Shown here: in pieces, positions 1 through 8,437 of the stretch
Layout of the letters: every line of letters begins with the position of its first letter
Position numbering within the stretch: the stretch's first letter is position 1
Source: Cytidiella melzeri
Taxonomy: Eukaryota; Basidiomycota; Agaricomycetes; Polyporales; Irpicaceae
NCBI GenBank assembly: GCA_022592445.1
Contig: JABYQR010000605.1
Coordinates: forward strand, 1 to 16,796
DNA: 16,796 nucleotides
Direction: 5' to 3'
Translations under genes and position numbers: made by a program
Notes under the pieces: model-generated
What the model saw: the letters and a program-made list of their open reading frames with translations, nothing else
What the model was told of the DNA's origin: nothing
The model's database searches: none

Positions 1-1
1 G

Positions 2-987
2 ATTCCTGTGCTGACCAACAACCGAGCTGTCCCTCAACACGCTCCACAGAATGCTTCCAAGGTTATCACAGTAAAGCCATCCAGCAGCAACATCTCAGTG
101 TCTGACATCCCCAACAACCAACAGCTCCTCAGCGCCTTCTCTCTCCCAAGTATGAGGAGGCCAAGATTGACAAGCGCGTCCCACAGAACGCGCCTGACAT
201 CCTTTTTATGCAATGGTTGAATAATGTGTTGCACCTCCAGTTCCGAACTTTGACATGCAAAGGCACGGAAGCAGTCATTGAATCCTTTTGGAGCAAATGC
301 AAGGCCCTGAGCAGCGCTACCCCGGTGTGCTCAAAGTTTTGATTCTGCAACAATGTGCTCTACCGTTGCATCCCTTTTTCTAATCTGTCTGTTGCCACCT
401 CTAACAAGTCTATCCAACAGATCAAAGAGGCTCTGCTGAGCCAATACGCATGGGAGGGGGTCACCATGATTGGCAACCTGCACATCCAAATTTCCGAAGG
501 ATCCTCCTTTGGTACCGTATTTTTAGACTTCTACAACAGTTCCACATCTCGCTGCATGTGTCAGATCATGCGCCTAATTGTGTACCTCAATGGTGGCACA
601 TGCCAAGCCGTGCAGGCTCACAACTTCCGGCCTGCAACTCCCCAATGAGCTGCTTGTCAACACTGGGGTCATCCCGCAGACATTTGTTGCTCGCAAGTGG
701 TAAGGTGCCCCATTTGCATGCAACTGCACAAAGAATGCAATTGCAAACGTCTAGCGCCTATGTCAGACACCAAATGTTTTAACTGCGGTGAGGCACACCA
801 CACTGATTCTTCTCACTGTTCCTTCTTCCAGCATCACTGTGACCGGGAGTGGATACAGGCCCACCAGCCAGCTTTGCAAGTGGCTCAAAGACCACCTCAC
901 ATTGGTCTCCGTAAGGTTACTCGACCTAATTGGAACACTCGCATTGGCATGGGGCGTCAACCCCCTAGCTTCGTTAGAACAACCTAG
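2..987 (+). pseudogene. LINE ORF1 (gag-like, zinc knuckles), 3' part, broken
   Basis: This is the nucleic-acid-binding ORF1 protein of the LINE, which coats the element RNA before target-primed reverse transcription. The reading frame shifts near 130-150, then stays in one frame to the TAG at 985-987. TGA stops interrupt it at 340-342 and 646-648. The conserved core (FGTVFLDFYNSSTS, about 508-550) precedes a three-knuckle C-terminus. Knuckle 1 retains CQHWGH and a later Cys (655-687), knuckle 2 is CPIC-x3-H-x2-C-x-C (706-744), and knuckle 3 is CFNC...HH...HC (775-819), followed by a DREW motif. The N-terminus lies off the left edge. ORF2 starts at 993. The arrangement matches ORF1 of fungal LINEs; a Ty1 or Ty3 gag is less likely because three clustered knuckles ending in an FF-x-DREW segment are typical of LINE ORF1. 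Confidence 0.75.
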
Positions 988-1077
988 ACTCCATGACAAA
1001 CTCAGCTCATACCATATTCCGGGTAATTTCATTCAATGCTAATCATACAGCTAATAATACTGCAGCCGTGTTACAAC

Positions 1078-1085
1078 ACTTTGTC
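1078..1085. repeat. Left 8-bp target site duplication of the hAT element
   Basis: ACTTTGTC lies immediately before the left terminus TAGTGA and is identical to 3493-3500. Eight-base duplications are diagnostic of hAT transposition. Confidence 0.9.
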
Positions 1086-1104
1086 TAGTGAATAGCAAGG
1101 GTAA
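1086..1104 (+). repeat. hAT left terminal inverted repeat
   Basis: The 19-bp sequence TAGTGAATAGCAAGGGTAA matches the right end in inverted orientation, with three mismatches (positions 7, 8 and 13 of the repeat). Confidence 0.88.
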
Positions 1105-1240
1105 ACCCCTCATTACATTATAATGACCCTTACCCTTACCCTTCAATACCCTTACCCTTGGCAAGGGTGAAGGGTTTATGAAGGGTGAGGAGGGTTGACA
1201 ACCCTTGAAGGGTCAACCCTTAGGGTCTCAAGGGTTTGCA
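1096..1240. repeat. hAT left subterminal AAGGGT/ACCCTT array
   Basis: About a dozen AAGGGT or ACCCTT hexamers occur in about 145 bp. First come tandem CCCTTA copies (from about 1126), then the motif inverts around TTGGCAAGGG near 1160, giving hairpin-forming arms. In hAT elements such as maize Ac, repeated subterminal hexamers are transposase binding sites, and that role is inferred here. The unit is TAAGGG, not the fungal telomere unit TTAGGG. Confidence 0.75.
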
Positions 1241-1952
1241 GCATAAACATTTATTTGTAGAATATTTTATACAATGACAATGCGGTCCCAACCATTCTTC
1301 AACTCCTCCACAGTTTCCTCAGCATCTTTCTCAGGCTGTGCAGTTACAGCAAGGACATCCTTGTTGTCTACAAAGCCCTGCTCACTCCAGTCGCCTAGAC
1401 AAAGCAGAGCTCGAATAGACTCAGCAGACAGCCGGTTTTGGACATGGCTCAGTAGAAGACAGCCTTGGCTGAACACTCTCTCAACAGAGACAGAAGTAGA
1501 TATACCAGTAGTCAGCACAACTTAATGCCTGAAAACCCAAACAACATACCTGGGATAGTCAGATAGTCCAAAGCCATTCTTGAGAGGCAAGGATAGATCT
1601 GCTTATTTAAATACCACCATTTGATGATGTCCTCAACAACCTCAGTTAATGAGCTTAGATATTGGTGCAATTCATCTGTCTCGTGAGATATTCCTGACTG
1701 GCAAGCACGTCGCTTCAGTCAGATTCTGTCAAACATATTTACGGACTATAGTATTCATCTGTAGGATATATGCAATCTATAAGTACATATTGCCAGCAAC
1801 AATGAAAAAGAGACGTACCGATGGTACCGTATCCAAAGCTTGATTATCAGTGTTAGCTGGCTTGCCATCTGCTTGATTGGTATCATTTGTGTCAACAACA
1901 ATGCTGGCATATGTGCAATGAAAGTAAGCCAATTTATGATTCGGATTGAGGA

Positions 1953-2005
1953 CTATTATAATGTCATTGGTTAGTCAATAGAAACAAGAAAAAAATGAGA
2001 CGTAC
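1953..2005 (-). other. Intron of the hAT transposase before LNPNHKL
   Basis: On the minus strand GTACGT starts at 2005 and AATAG ends at 1953, giving 53 nt, with a CTAAC branch-like motif (GACTAACC) inside. Splicing yields IAM-ILNPNHKLAYF, the family motif usually written as ILHPRHKL. A small deletion just upstream (near 2016) puts the preceding exon out of frame. Confidence 0.65.
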
Positions 2006-2218
2006 TCATGGCAATACAGTAGCATTCTGAGGTGTCATTTTGTTGTAGTAGCGGTTCATTGTCTTCTTTGCAAGATTGACAGCAGCGCGAATGGACGGCT
2101 TGAGCTTGATATCAAGGGAGCTTGTTGTCAGTGCCTTGTCAATGATGTCCATTGCAGGAATGACTTCGGAAAGGTACGGCTTGTTACAAGAGAAGAATTG
2201 AGTGCTGTCGTAGAGAAC

Positions 2219-2276
2219 CTATTAGAGAGCACATCAATGTGATATAATTTACGAAGTCCGTTACAGTAAGGCGCAC
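2219..2276 (-). other. Intron of the hAT transposase between RDVLK and VLYDST
   Basis: On the minus strand GTGCGC starts at 2276 and AATAG ends at 2219, giving 58 nt. Splicing joins QLRDVLK to VLYDSTQFF in frame, matching the usual continuous motif of basidiomycete hAT transposases. Confidence 0.65.
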
Positions 2277-2795
2277 CTTGAGAACATCACGCAGCTGTTC
2301 TACTATTTACCACTCGTTGTCATCTAATTCATACTTTCGCATGTTCGTTCGAAGGCTGCTCGTGAACTCAGCAATCGCTTCTCTATATTTGACCGCAAAG
2401 TCGAGCATGGCAAAGGTAGAGTTCCATTGGGTGCAGACATTGCGGGGCATTTGACGTTTAGCAAGCTTAAAACGCTTCAAGAGGTTGTGCCACGCAGGCA
2501 GCAGTATAGTTGACGAGTGTATGACGGAGAAGGATAGCTTACGCAGCTATGTAATATTGATAGATCCTTAGTCAGGTAAGTATGTTTTTGCCCCATGCTT
2601 TGCATGTTTTGACATGATTGCGCAGGTTCTTTGTCGATGTTGAATCATGGGTATCCAGATAACGCAAGATCGTCTTTGAACATCCACTTCCTGCACAATG
2701 GAAAACATGTGCACGGCGATTACCCAAATGTATAATCTCGACCTCAGAACAGAAAAACACGTACACCACTGCGTTCCATTTGCGCTGCAGGCATG

Positions 2796-2846
2796 CTTTA
2801 CGACATGTAAGTACATCAGCTGTATCACTATGGGACAGCTACTCAC
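2796..2846 (-). other. Intron 1 of the hAT transposase
   Basis: On the minus strand GTGAGT starts at 2846 and AG ends at 2796, giving 51 nt. Removing it joins the acidic N-terminal exon to KWNAVVYVFF of the BED finger with a shared codon, restoring the reading frame that is otherwise lost. This is good evidence that the intron is real. Confidence 0.7.
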
Positions 2847-3377
2847 CAAGTTTGTCTTCTGGACTTTCAGGCTCTTCTTCGCTTGCGGTGCTGCTTTTGC
2901 CACCAGCGTCATCATCCTCGGTGTCGTCGTTGTCATCTACTTCAATGACGGTGGCAGCATGACCTTGTGCCTTATTCACTGCGGTGGCTGACTGTAAATG
3001 GCCTGCAGTACCACTTGCAGTAATCGACGTTGATTGGGAGGATGTAGTGTCAACCGTGGACTGAGTTCTTGCCACTTTGGCTCGAGGTGCAGATGTACGT
3101 TGGGTGGCCGGACGTTTGCGCTTAGATGACATTGATGAGAGACTTAGAGGCAAGATGTGGGTTTTTGGAGGAACAGATCAGACAGTACGCAAGTTGTGTA
3201 TATTTTATTGTAGCCTGGCCTCACGGGCGCTTCGATCGAAATTTTTGTCAGCCTCTACCATGTTCGAGAGAGTCAAGCCCGCACACATACACATAAGAAA
3301 GCCGATGCATGACTACTACACTACACAGCAATATCAATGTACCTTGAGGTTATAACCACTATACTATCAAGCAGTTT

Positions 3378-3482
3378 TTGAAGAAGGGTTGATAAGGGTT
3401 ATGAAGGGTCATCTATGGCTCACCCTTACCCTTACCCTTACATACCCTTACCCTTCACCCTCAAGGGTTACCCTTACCCCTG
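3378..3482. repeat. hAT right subterminal AAGGGT/ACCCTT array
   Basis: AAGGGT copies at about 3382-3410 are followed by tandem CCCTTA copies (3421-3462) and an inverted copy near 3463. Read inward from the right end, the order of orientations mirrors the left array. This is the second putative transposase-binding region; the role is inferred from other hAT elements. Confidence 0.72.
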
Positions 3483-3492
3483 CTCATCACTA
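3474..3492 (-). repeat. hAT right terminal inverted repeat
   Basis: On the minus strand it reads TAGTGATGAGCAGGGGTAA, which pairs with 1086-1104 at 16 of 19 positions. Confidence 0.88.
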
Positions 3493-3500
3493 ACTTTGTC
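3493..3500. repeat. Right 8-bp target site duplication of the hAT element
   Basis: ACTTTGTC is identical to 1078-1085. The LINE reading frame continues directly after it. Confidence 0.9.
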
Positions 3501-3640
3501 TAAGCGGACACCATCTTTATTCAGGAGCATGCATACACAATCCTCAAACACACTCCCTCTACCTCTTCCAATTTGTTCAGTGACGTCATTGCTGTCAACT
3601 TCATTCTCACTGTTGTCATCTTCAACTCTGTTTGTTAACA

Positions 3641-4046
3641 ATATATATTACTATGTAGTCTCCCACACCTTGTTTCAAGGTAGCAGAGTTCCCACAGTCT
3701 TGATAGGCAAATTATGCAGCTGTATATGGTAACTATAGTAGTAACCATCACATTAGCTGAGATATACAGGTATGGATTGTGTAGGCTAAGTAGAACATAG
3801 CACTATAGGAGAACTGCACATATATGTACGCCTGTGGTTTAGTAGCTTAGGAAATGACATGGAAAGCACGTAGTACAACTACAGAGGACGCCTAAAGTGT
3901 ATGTCTGAGGCCAAGTACTAGCATGAGTCATTTACTCAATATGTATGCCTCTGGTACAAGTGCTGAGCCTAATCATATGCTGAGTAATGCACTTAGTAGT
4001 ATAGTAGAATAGCTGAAGTAGACATATATGGCCGTTGCTTGCATAA
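3641..4046. other. Unassigned AT-rich DNA between LINE endonuclease and RT remnants
   Basis: All plus-strand frames are closed by several stops and no RT or endonuclease motif is readable. The sequence replaces roughly 1 kb of expected ORF2 coding sequence, so it marks a deletion, possibly with filler or inserted DNA. I looked for TG..CA ends, terminal inverted repeats and target duplications and found none that hold up. Confidence 0.5.
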
Positions 4047-6871
4047 GTAGATACAGACACAGACCCGAAGGATTGCTCGGTAGGAGCAGGACAGGGTGCT
4101 GTCCTATCTCCACCGTTAACAGCTCTATACCTAGCTCCAGCTCTACATCATGTGGCACCCATGAACCAGGTGCTTGAAGGGGATCAAACCCTGCAATTCT
4201 TTGTTGATGATGGGTTGATACATGTGTTCGGCCCTCCTATGGCAAAAGCGTGCATTAGCCAACAGATTATAGCAAATGCTAGGTTGCTGGAACGCATATA
4301 TGCCAGAATGACTGATGCCATGAGAATGGCAGGGTTAGAAGTGGAAGGGGATAAGACCGAACTTATCCACTTCAGAAATAGTACCAAACCTTGGAGCCCA
4401 GATGAACCTTTGGGCCCAAGTGTAAATTTGCCAGGCCATAACGGGACGGTGATCATCATTAAGCCTAAGGAGGTTGTACGCTACCTGGGCTTCTTTTTCA
4501 CTCCTAGACTTACATGGAGGGAGCATAAAGACGGTATGCTAACAAGGCGTGTAGTACTGTCAATGCATTGCAATTACTTGGTAACTCACAGCGAGGATTT
4601 AATCCGTACCACAAGAGACGGTTATACATCTCTAATGTGCTTCCAGTCCTACTCTACGGTGCACAACTCTGGTGGAATCCCAATTGGAAGCAACAGAAAT
4701 GGATTGCAAAAGAGCTTCAACTTGCTCAGTCACGAGCTGCGAGGTGGATCACAGGTGGCTTAAAGACCCCTCCGATTGGTGCACTTGAAATGATGGCTGG
4801 GCTCATTCCCATTCAACACCAAGTAGACAAGTTTATGTCGAAAGCTGCTCTCAGAGTGAGAACAGTGCATCGAGGTCACCCTCTCCGGGCTAATCTCCTG
4901 GCAGAGTGGGAGACGAACGATGCAAATTGTTGTATGCCTTTTCCTTTGGGGGCACAACGCTACAAAGTGGATTCGCCTTTGGCACACATTCATAGAATAG
5001 GGATGACTTCAGACAAAGCCTTTGACCCTGTTGATGTTGAAAATTGGCCTGGTAAACGCATTCTTGATGAGTTCCAGGACAGAATTGAGTTCTTTGTGGA
5101 TGCACCAACCAAATCCTCCAATGACTTCAAGTCGTGGGTGGATGGAGATCTGAAACCTCGAATTGAGTTCACAGAAAATAATGAAGACATTCGTTCAGTT
5201 TGGACTGACGGATCTCTTATATGGGATGGGTCTGAAAAAAGATGCAAGTCAGGAGCAGCCTGGACTACACGACACATGGGTGTAACTCTTACTAGGAAAC
5301 ACACCCCTATGGGCAATTCTGGCGTATATGACGCTGAGATTTGCGCTCTTGCTATGGGTATTAGCAATGCTGTCACGAACATTCCTGATAGTATCACTGA
5401 AATCCACCTCTTTGCTGACAACAAATCTGCATTACAATCCATCCTGAAGCCAAATGTTGGCCCGGGACAGATGATGCATCTGGTAGCGTGCCGAAGGGTG
5501 CGAGACTTCTTGAGCGCAAACCGTGCACGCTATGTAGGGCTGCATTGGGTACAAAGTCACATTGGCCTCGCACTCAACGAGGACATGGACAAATGTGCCA
5601 AAGAGGCTAATAAAAAACCACAACCAAGATTTACCTCGTGGAGTGTGGCACGTCAAGACAAAGATGCACTGGCTATTAAACGGTGGCATTGTCTTATGAA
5701 AGACTTTGATTACAAAGGACACAGCAATGTTATCAAAACGTCTGAATTCAAGGGGGTGACATCAGTGGCCAAACAACACTGGTGGTTGAAAAACCTTGGA
5801 GGAGCTCAGTCAGTGTTGTATAACGTTGATAAGCCAGATAACACAGTGGGTGTGGCAGAATATGCTGCTGCTACACGACTCATCTCAGGACACATGCCTA
5901 TTGGCGAGTTCCGTGAAAAATTTCACCTTGAGGGCCCTGCGGAATGTGCGTGTGGTGCTATTGAAACTCGAAAGCATCTGCTGGAAGAGTGCCTTTTGTG
6001 GTACCGCGCTTGGAGACCACCTGACCCATACAATCAAGAGGAATTAACTGCTCTTGCGGGTATGGATTCTGCAGATTTCCAAAACTGCACACAGTCATTT
6101 GGACAAAACAAACTCCTTGTGTTCCTGATCATGAACCCCATGGGAGGAACTTTTGAATGGACTAATCTGGTGGAAACGAGAACCTCAGATTTAGCTGCAA
6201 ATTGTTTCAACTCCTACGCAGTAACACGAGTGTGGGTTGAGACAATAATTAAGCAAACCGTGTTTGGTGCCCATACCAAGTGGAAACCAATCGATTACAG
6301 CCCCAAATCCCATCGACAGTTTATGCGTGAGGTGTGGAGATCAGGCCATGAGTGGACTATGAGGACGCTCATACACAAAGGGGAGGCTTCTGAGGAGCAG
6401 AGGCATGACCCAATATTGAAGGTGAAGAAGCCAAAGGAGAAACATATTCCAGCGGATGATCACCATGCCAAGGCAGAAGCAGAGGCCAATGCTAGGTCAG
6501 AGGAGGACCGGGCAAAGTTCGTCGAGTGGTTCTTCAAAATCCTAACAGACGACCTGGAGTTCAAATATCCATACTCCAGTTGGTGGGGGCCGCAGAGGGA
6601 GCGGCAATACCTTGCTAATGGAAGGCCAGTGGATGCGCTGGATTTTGGAGAGGATGAGTTTCGCCTTCCTGTGGCAAACCGTGATTCCAATTTGAGACGC
6701 TATGGTCATCATGAGGAAGGTGGCGAGGTCGACCCCTTGTTGTTGGAATCTATGCAGTGGCGGATGAACCCTAGCCAGGCAGGACGTTTGGCCTGGGGGG
6801 AACCCACAGATGCGGGTTGGGGTGTTCTATACCCTGCATCTGGCAAAGGAACCCTTCATCTCAGTGAGTGA
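4047..6871 (+). pseudogene. LINE ORF2 C-terminal half: RT, RNase H, CCHC and long C-terminal tail
   Basis: This part of ORF2 would copy the element RNA into DNA at the nicked target and remove the RNA strand. It opens in RT at GAGQGAVLSP (4083-4112), and the catalytic FVDD is at 4200-4211. A one-base net frameshift lies near 4530, after REHK, where the reading moves to the frame that runs unbroken to TGA at 6869-6871. RNase H follows: WTDGS (Asp codon 5207), YDAEICAL (Glu 5336), FADNKSAL (Asp 5417) and HWVQSHIGLALNEDMD (His 5558, Asp 5588). A C-x-C-x7-H-x4-C motif sits at 5945-5992. About 290 more residues follow it, including NPMGGTFEW, an Ala/Glu-rich stretch (about 6460-6510) and an acidic C-terminus. 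RNase H acidic residues look complete. Loss of the first RT half and the frameshift inactivate it. Confidence 0.85.
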
Positions 6872-7190
6872 AAGGGCTTTTATGTGCCATGACCTGGCAC
6901 GTTGGTAAACGGTTTGTTTCTTGACAAAGGGGGGGTTATTTTCTCTTTCTGCGTAGTAGCAACAACGTGCTTAGACAGGGCTAAGTCATCAGGCCTAGGA
7001 CATACCACATTCACCCGTCCTGAAAAAACTGTCAGAAAGTAGCAGTTGCAGCGGGCACTCGCAGCCGCAGGCCATCACGGGGCCGGGGGTCTATGTCTCC
7101 CTTTCTGTCTCTGCCAAGTATTGGTTGTGACACTTGGGCGGTGCTTGAACACCACTGCCTCGCTGTCCAGTCCACACCACTCATCCGAGG
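6872..7190 (+). other. LINE 3' untranslated region and GC-rich junction
   Basis: No coding sequence is seen. A perfect short hairpin, GTGCCA-TGACC-TGGCAC (6884-6900), lies 12 nt after the ORF2 stop, followed by a G7 tract (about 6929-6935). From about 7051 the base composition rises (GCGGGCACTCGCAGCCGC). The motif at 7176-7193 (ACCACTCATCCGAGGACT) recurs in near-identical form around 10027-10043. The LINE probably ends before 7050. Confidence 0.45.
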
Positions 7191-7361
7191 ACTAGCGTTA
7201 GCAAGGCCGGCAAGCAGCAAGTACAATTCCTGAAGATTGAATGAAACATCACTTTTTGAGCCAGATTTGTAAGTAAACTTGGTGCTGGTAACAGCCTGAA
7301 CATGCAATTTTGTTAGGAATGGCTTCTTCAATGAGTAATGTATAGTGAGTTGGTAGTTTGT
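7191..7361 (+). repeat. Left copy of a ~170-bp direct repeat
   Basis: It starts ACTAGCGTTAGCAAGGCCGG and matches 12383-12552 over its whole length, close to 90% by eye, with substitutions and short indels. On the minus strand part of it is open (VQAVTSTKFTYKSGSKSD...FNLQELYLLLAGLANAS), and the right copy keeps a similar but more diverged reading. I do not recognise the peptide. It could be the relic of a gene fragment carried by a repeat, or simply an open stretch by chance. Confidence 0.75.
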
Positions 7362-7367
7362 CTTCAC

Positions 7368-8028
7368 TGGAGCACACAATCATTCATGAAACAGGAGGGA
7401 CTGTGCTGTATTGTTTGAAGTGCAACAATGGGTGTGGGCACGGAATTAAAACAAGTTTGTGGAGTAGAGCATGGAGATAAAGATTGTTTGACATGCATCT
7501 TCTTCTTAATGGTGTTGAATTATATTAGATAATCTAGATAAAATTTGGTCAACTGCAGGAGCAGGTTTACAAATGATTATGTTATTGATAGCAAATTGAA
7601 TAATAAATCATGTAGCATGAAATAGTCAATTGCACCGGTGACTTTGTTACTGAAAATAACCTCAGTAAACAACTCTGCTCCTGGTAAGGATCTTGCCAAG
7701 CCATCTGGTCATGAATATTGACTGTTTTACAGGCATTTGCTATGGGTGACACATTTGATAGGCAATTGACTGTTTTACAGGCATTTGCTATGGGTGACAC
7801 ATTTGATAGGCAACTTGATCAGGGATAAAGTGACAGTACTACAATTGATAAGTTTGGTTGCAGCAAAATGAGCCATACATTGATGAAGGTAGTCACCAGT
7901 GGTAGCAAGGGGCTTCATCTATCTTGTCATTAATCTTGTGCAGTGTTCACCGCCAATTCTAGAAAATTACTTTCTTCAAGAATGAAGGGCTTGAGGGTGT
8001 CTTATTGGATCAATTGCTAGAACATGTT
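7368..8028. other. Non-coding AT-rich stretch with one tandem duplication
   Basis: No credible gene is seen; the short open frames have no recognisable domain. Apart from the 48-bp duplication at 7718-7813, I find no repeat or element end here. Confidence 0.5.
7718..7813. repeat. Perfect tandem duplication of a 48-bp unit
   Basis: 7718-7765 and 7766-7813 are identical, starting TTGACTGTTTTACAGGCATT. Exact identity points to a recent slippage or unequal-exchange event, or to an assembly duplication. Confidence 0.92.
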
Positions 8029-8437
8029 ACATGTGTCCTGTTGATGTCTGCACTGCCTCACCCCCATTGAAGCTGCCACAAGCTGGGTTCTGATAGTAGC
8101 TCCTGCTTATAGAGCAACTACTGGCTGTGAAACTGTATGGAAGAATCAAAGGCAGTGCTCTATGCTGATGCAACCACGTCCTGTTGATGTCTGAACTGCC
8201 TCAGCCCCATCAGGACTGTCACAGGCTATGTTCTGGTCTTAACCCCTCCTGGAGAGCAACTAGTGGTTGTGAAACTGTGTGGAGGAATCAAAGGCAGTGC
8301 TCTATGCTGATGCAACCACGTCCTGTTGATGTCTGAACTGCCTCAGCCCCATCAGGACTGCCACAGGCTATGTTCTGATTGTAACCGTGGTTGTAAAACT
8401 GTGTGGAAGAATGAAAGGCTGTGCCCTCTACTGATGC
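8029..8437 (+). repeat. Satellite array, short ~143-bp units (units 1-3)
   Basis: Units start at 8035, 8178 and 8320 with GTCCTGTTGATGTCTG and run through CACAGGCTATGTTCTG, a GCAACTAGTGGTTGTGAAACTG segment and GCAGTGCTCTATGCTGATGCAACCAC. Spacing is 143 and 142 bp. Unit 3 has a short internal deletion and is cut after GATGC by the solo LTR. Confidence 0.9.
8433..8437. repeat. Left 5-bp target duplication of the solo LTR
   Basis: GATGC directly precedes the LTR start TGTAACAG and is repeated at 9151-9155. Confidence 0.82.

Larger units (their letters stand above)
1267..3132 (-). pseudogene. hAT transposase with BED zinc finger, multi-exon, decayed
   Basis: This transposase would have cut and pasted the hAT element in the nucleus. 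The start chosen is ATG at 3130-3132, giving a basic MSSKRKRP N-terminus followed by a Ser/Thr- and acid-rich stretch. An intron at 2796-2846 (GTGAGT..AAAG) splices in frame into a BED finger (RKWNAVVYVFF, then HC..GC, RYLDT and NLRNHVKTC, about 2600-2795). The middle is partly deleted. It resumes with CTQWNSTFAMLDFAVKYREA (about 2380-2440), a TAA stop near 2318, an intron at 2219-2276, then VIPAMDIIDKAL and IRAAVNLAKKTMNRYY. A third intron (1953-2005) joins to LNPNHKLAYF. The dimerisation region follows: DIIKWWYLNKQIYP, SRMALDYLTIP and VERVFSQG with NRLSAESIRALLCLGDW, with a stop at 1267-1269. Frameshifts and deletions make it non-functional. Confidence 0.85.
1086..3492 (-). mobile_element. 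Complete hAT-family DNA transposon (2,407 bp)
   Basis: Both ends are visible. The left terminus reads TAGTGAATAGCAAGGGTAA and the right terminus, on the complementary strand, TAGTGATGAGCAGGGGTAA, with 16 of 19 positions matching. The TAGTG start fits the hAT consensus TA(A/G)NG. A perfect 8-bp duplication (ACTTTGTC) flanks the element at 1078-1085 and 3493-3500. Inside are AAGGGT-rich subterminal arrays at both ends and a minus-strand BED/hAT transposase pseudogene. It is inserted into LINE ORF2, so it is younger than that copy. The transposase is broken, so any later movement would have to rely on a transposase supplied by another copy. Confidence 0.92.
993..3640 (+). pseudogene. LINE ORF2 N-terminal endonuclease fragment, split by hAT
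   Basis: ORF2 opens with ATG at 993, 5 nt after the ORF1 stop. Its first 31 codons (993-1085) read into the start of an apurinic-like endonuclease (VISFNANHTANNTAAVLQHF). After the hAT element the reading resumes at 3501 in the same frame with ADTIFIQEHAYTILK, where the Q-E pair matches the first catalytic Glu region of EEP-type LINE endonucleases, and a weaker VIAVNF-like strand follows near 3583. A TAA at 3501-3503 directly follows the duplicated target. Recognisable coding sequence fades near 3640. This domain normally nicks the genomic target to prime reverse transcription. Most of the endonuclease and the whole first half of RT are missing from this copy, so it is dead. Confidence 0.65.
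1..7045 (+). mobile_element. Decayed Tad1-like non-LTR (LINE) retrotransposon, split by a hAT insertion
   Basis: The zinc-knuckle ORF1, the ORF2 start and the RT/RNase H half of ORF2 lie in the same orientation and in the expected LINE order, so I treat them as one copy. ORF2 begins 5 nt after the ORF1 stop. The RT half is in the same reading frame as the ORF2 start once the 2,415-bp hAT insertion plus duplication (805 codons) is removed. The element order (zinc-knuckle ORF1; endonuclease, RT, RNase H and CCHC in ORF2) is that of RNase H-bearing fungal LINEs of the Tad1 type; the clade is inferred. The 5' end lies outside the window. The 3' end is set only approximately, where the sequence stops resembling a 3' UTR and a GC-rich motif begins near 7,050. 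No poly(A) tail or target duplication could be identified. Confidence 0.75.

Noticed and set aside
1120..1165. Internal telomere repeat (CCCTTA)n, and its counterpart at 3420-3462
   Set aside because: The canonical fungal unit is CCCTAA/TTAGGG; this is CCCTTA/TAAGGG, is short, alternates orientation, and lies exactly at the ends of the hAT element.
3973..4158. Minus-strand 61-codon frame overlapping the RT motif
   Set aside because: It is the antisense shadow of the RT segment GAGQGAVLSP and has no independent support.
7032..7379. 115-codon minus-strand frame as a gene
   Set aside because: Half of it lies in the 170-bp repeat and half in the GC-rich junction, it has no recognisable domain, and the right repeat copy does not preserve the full frame.
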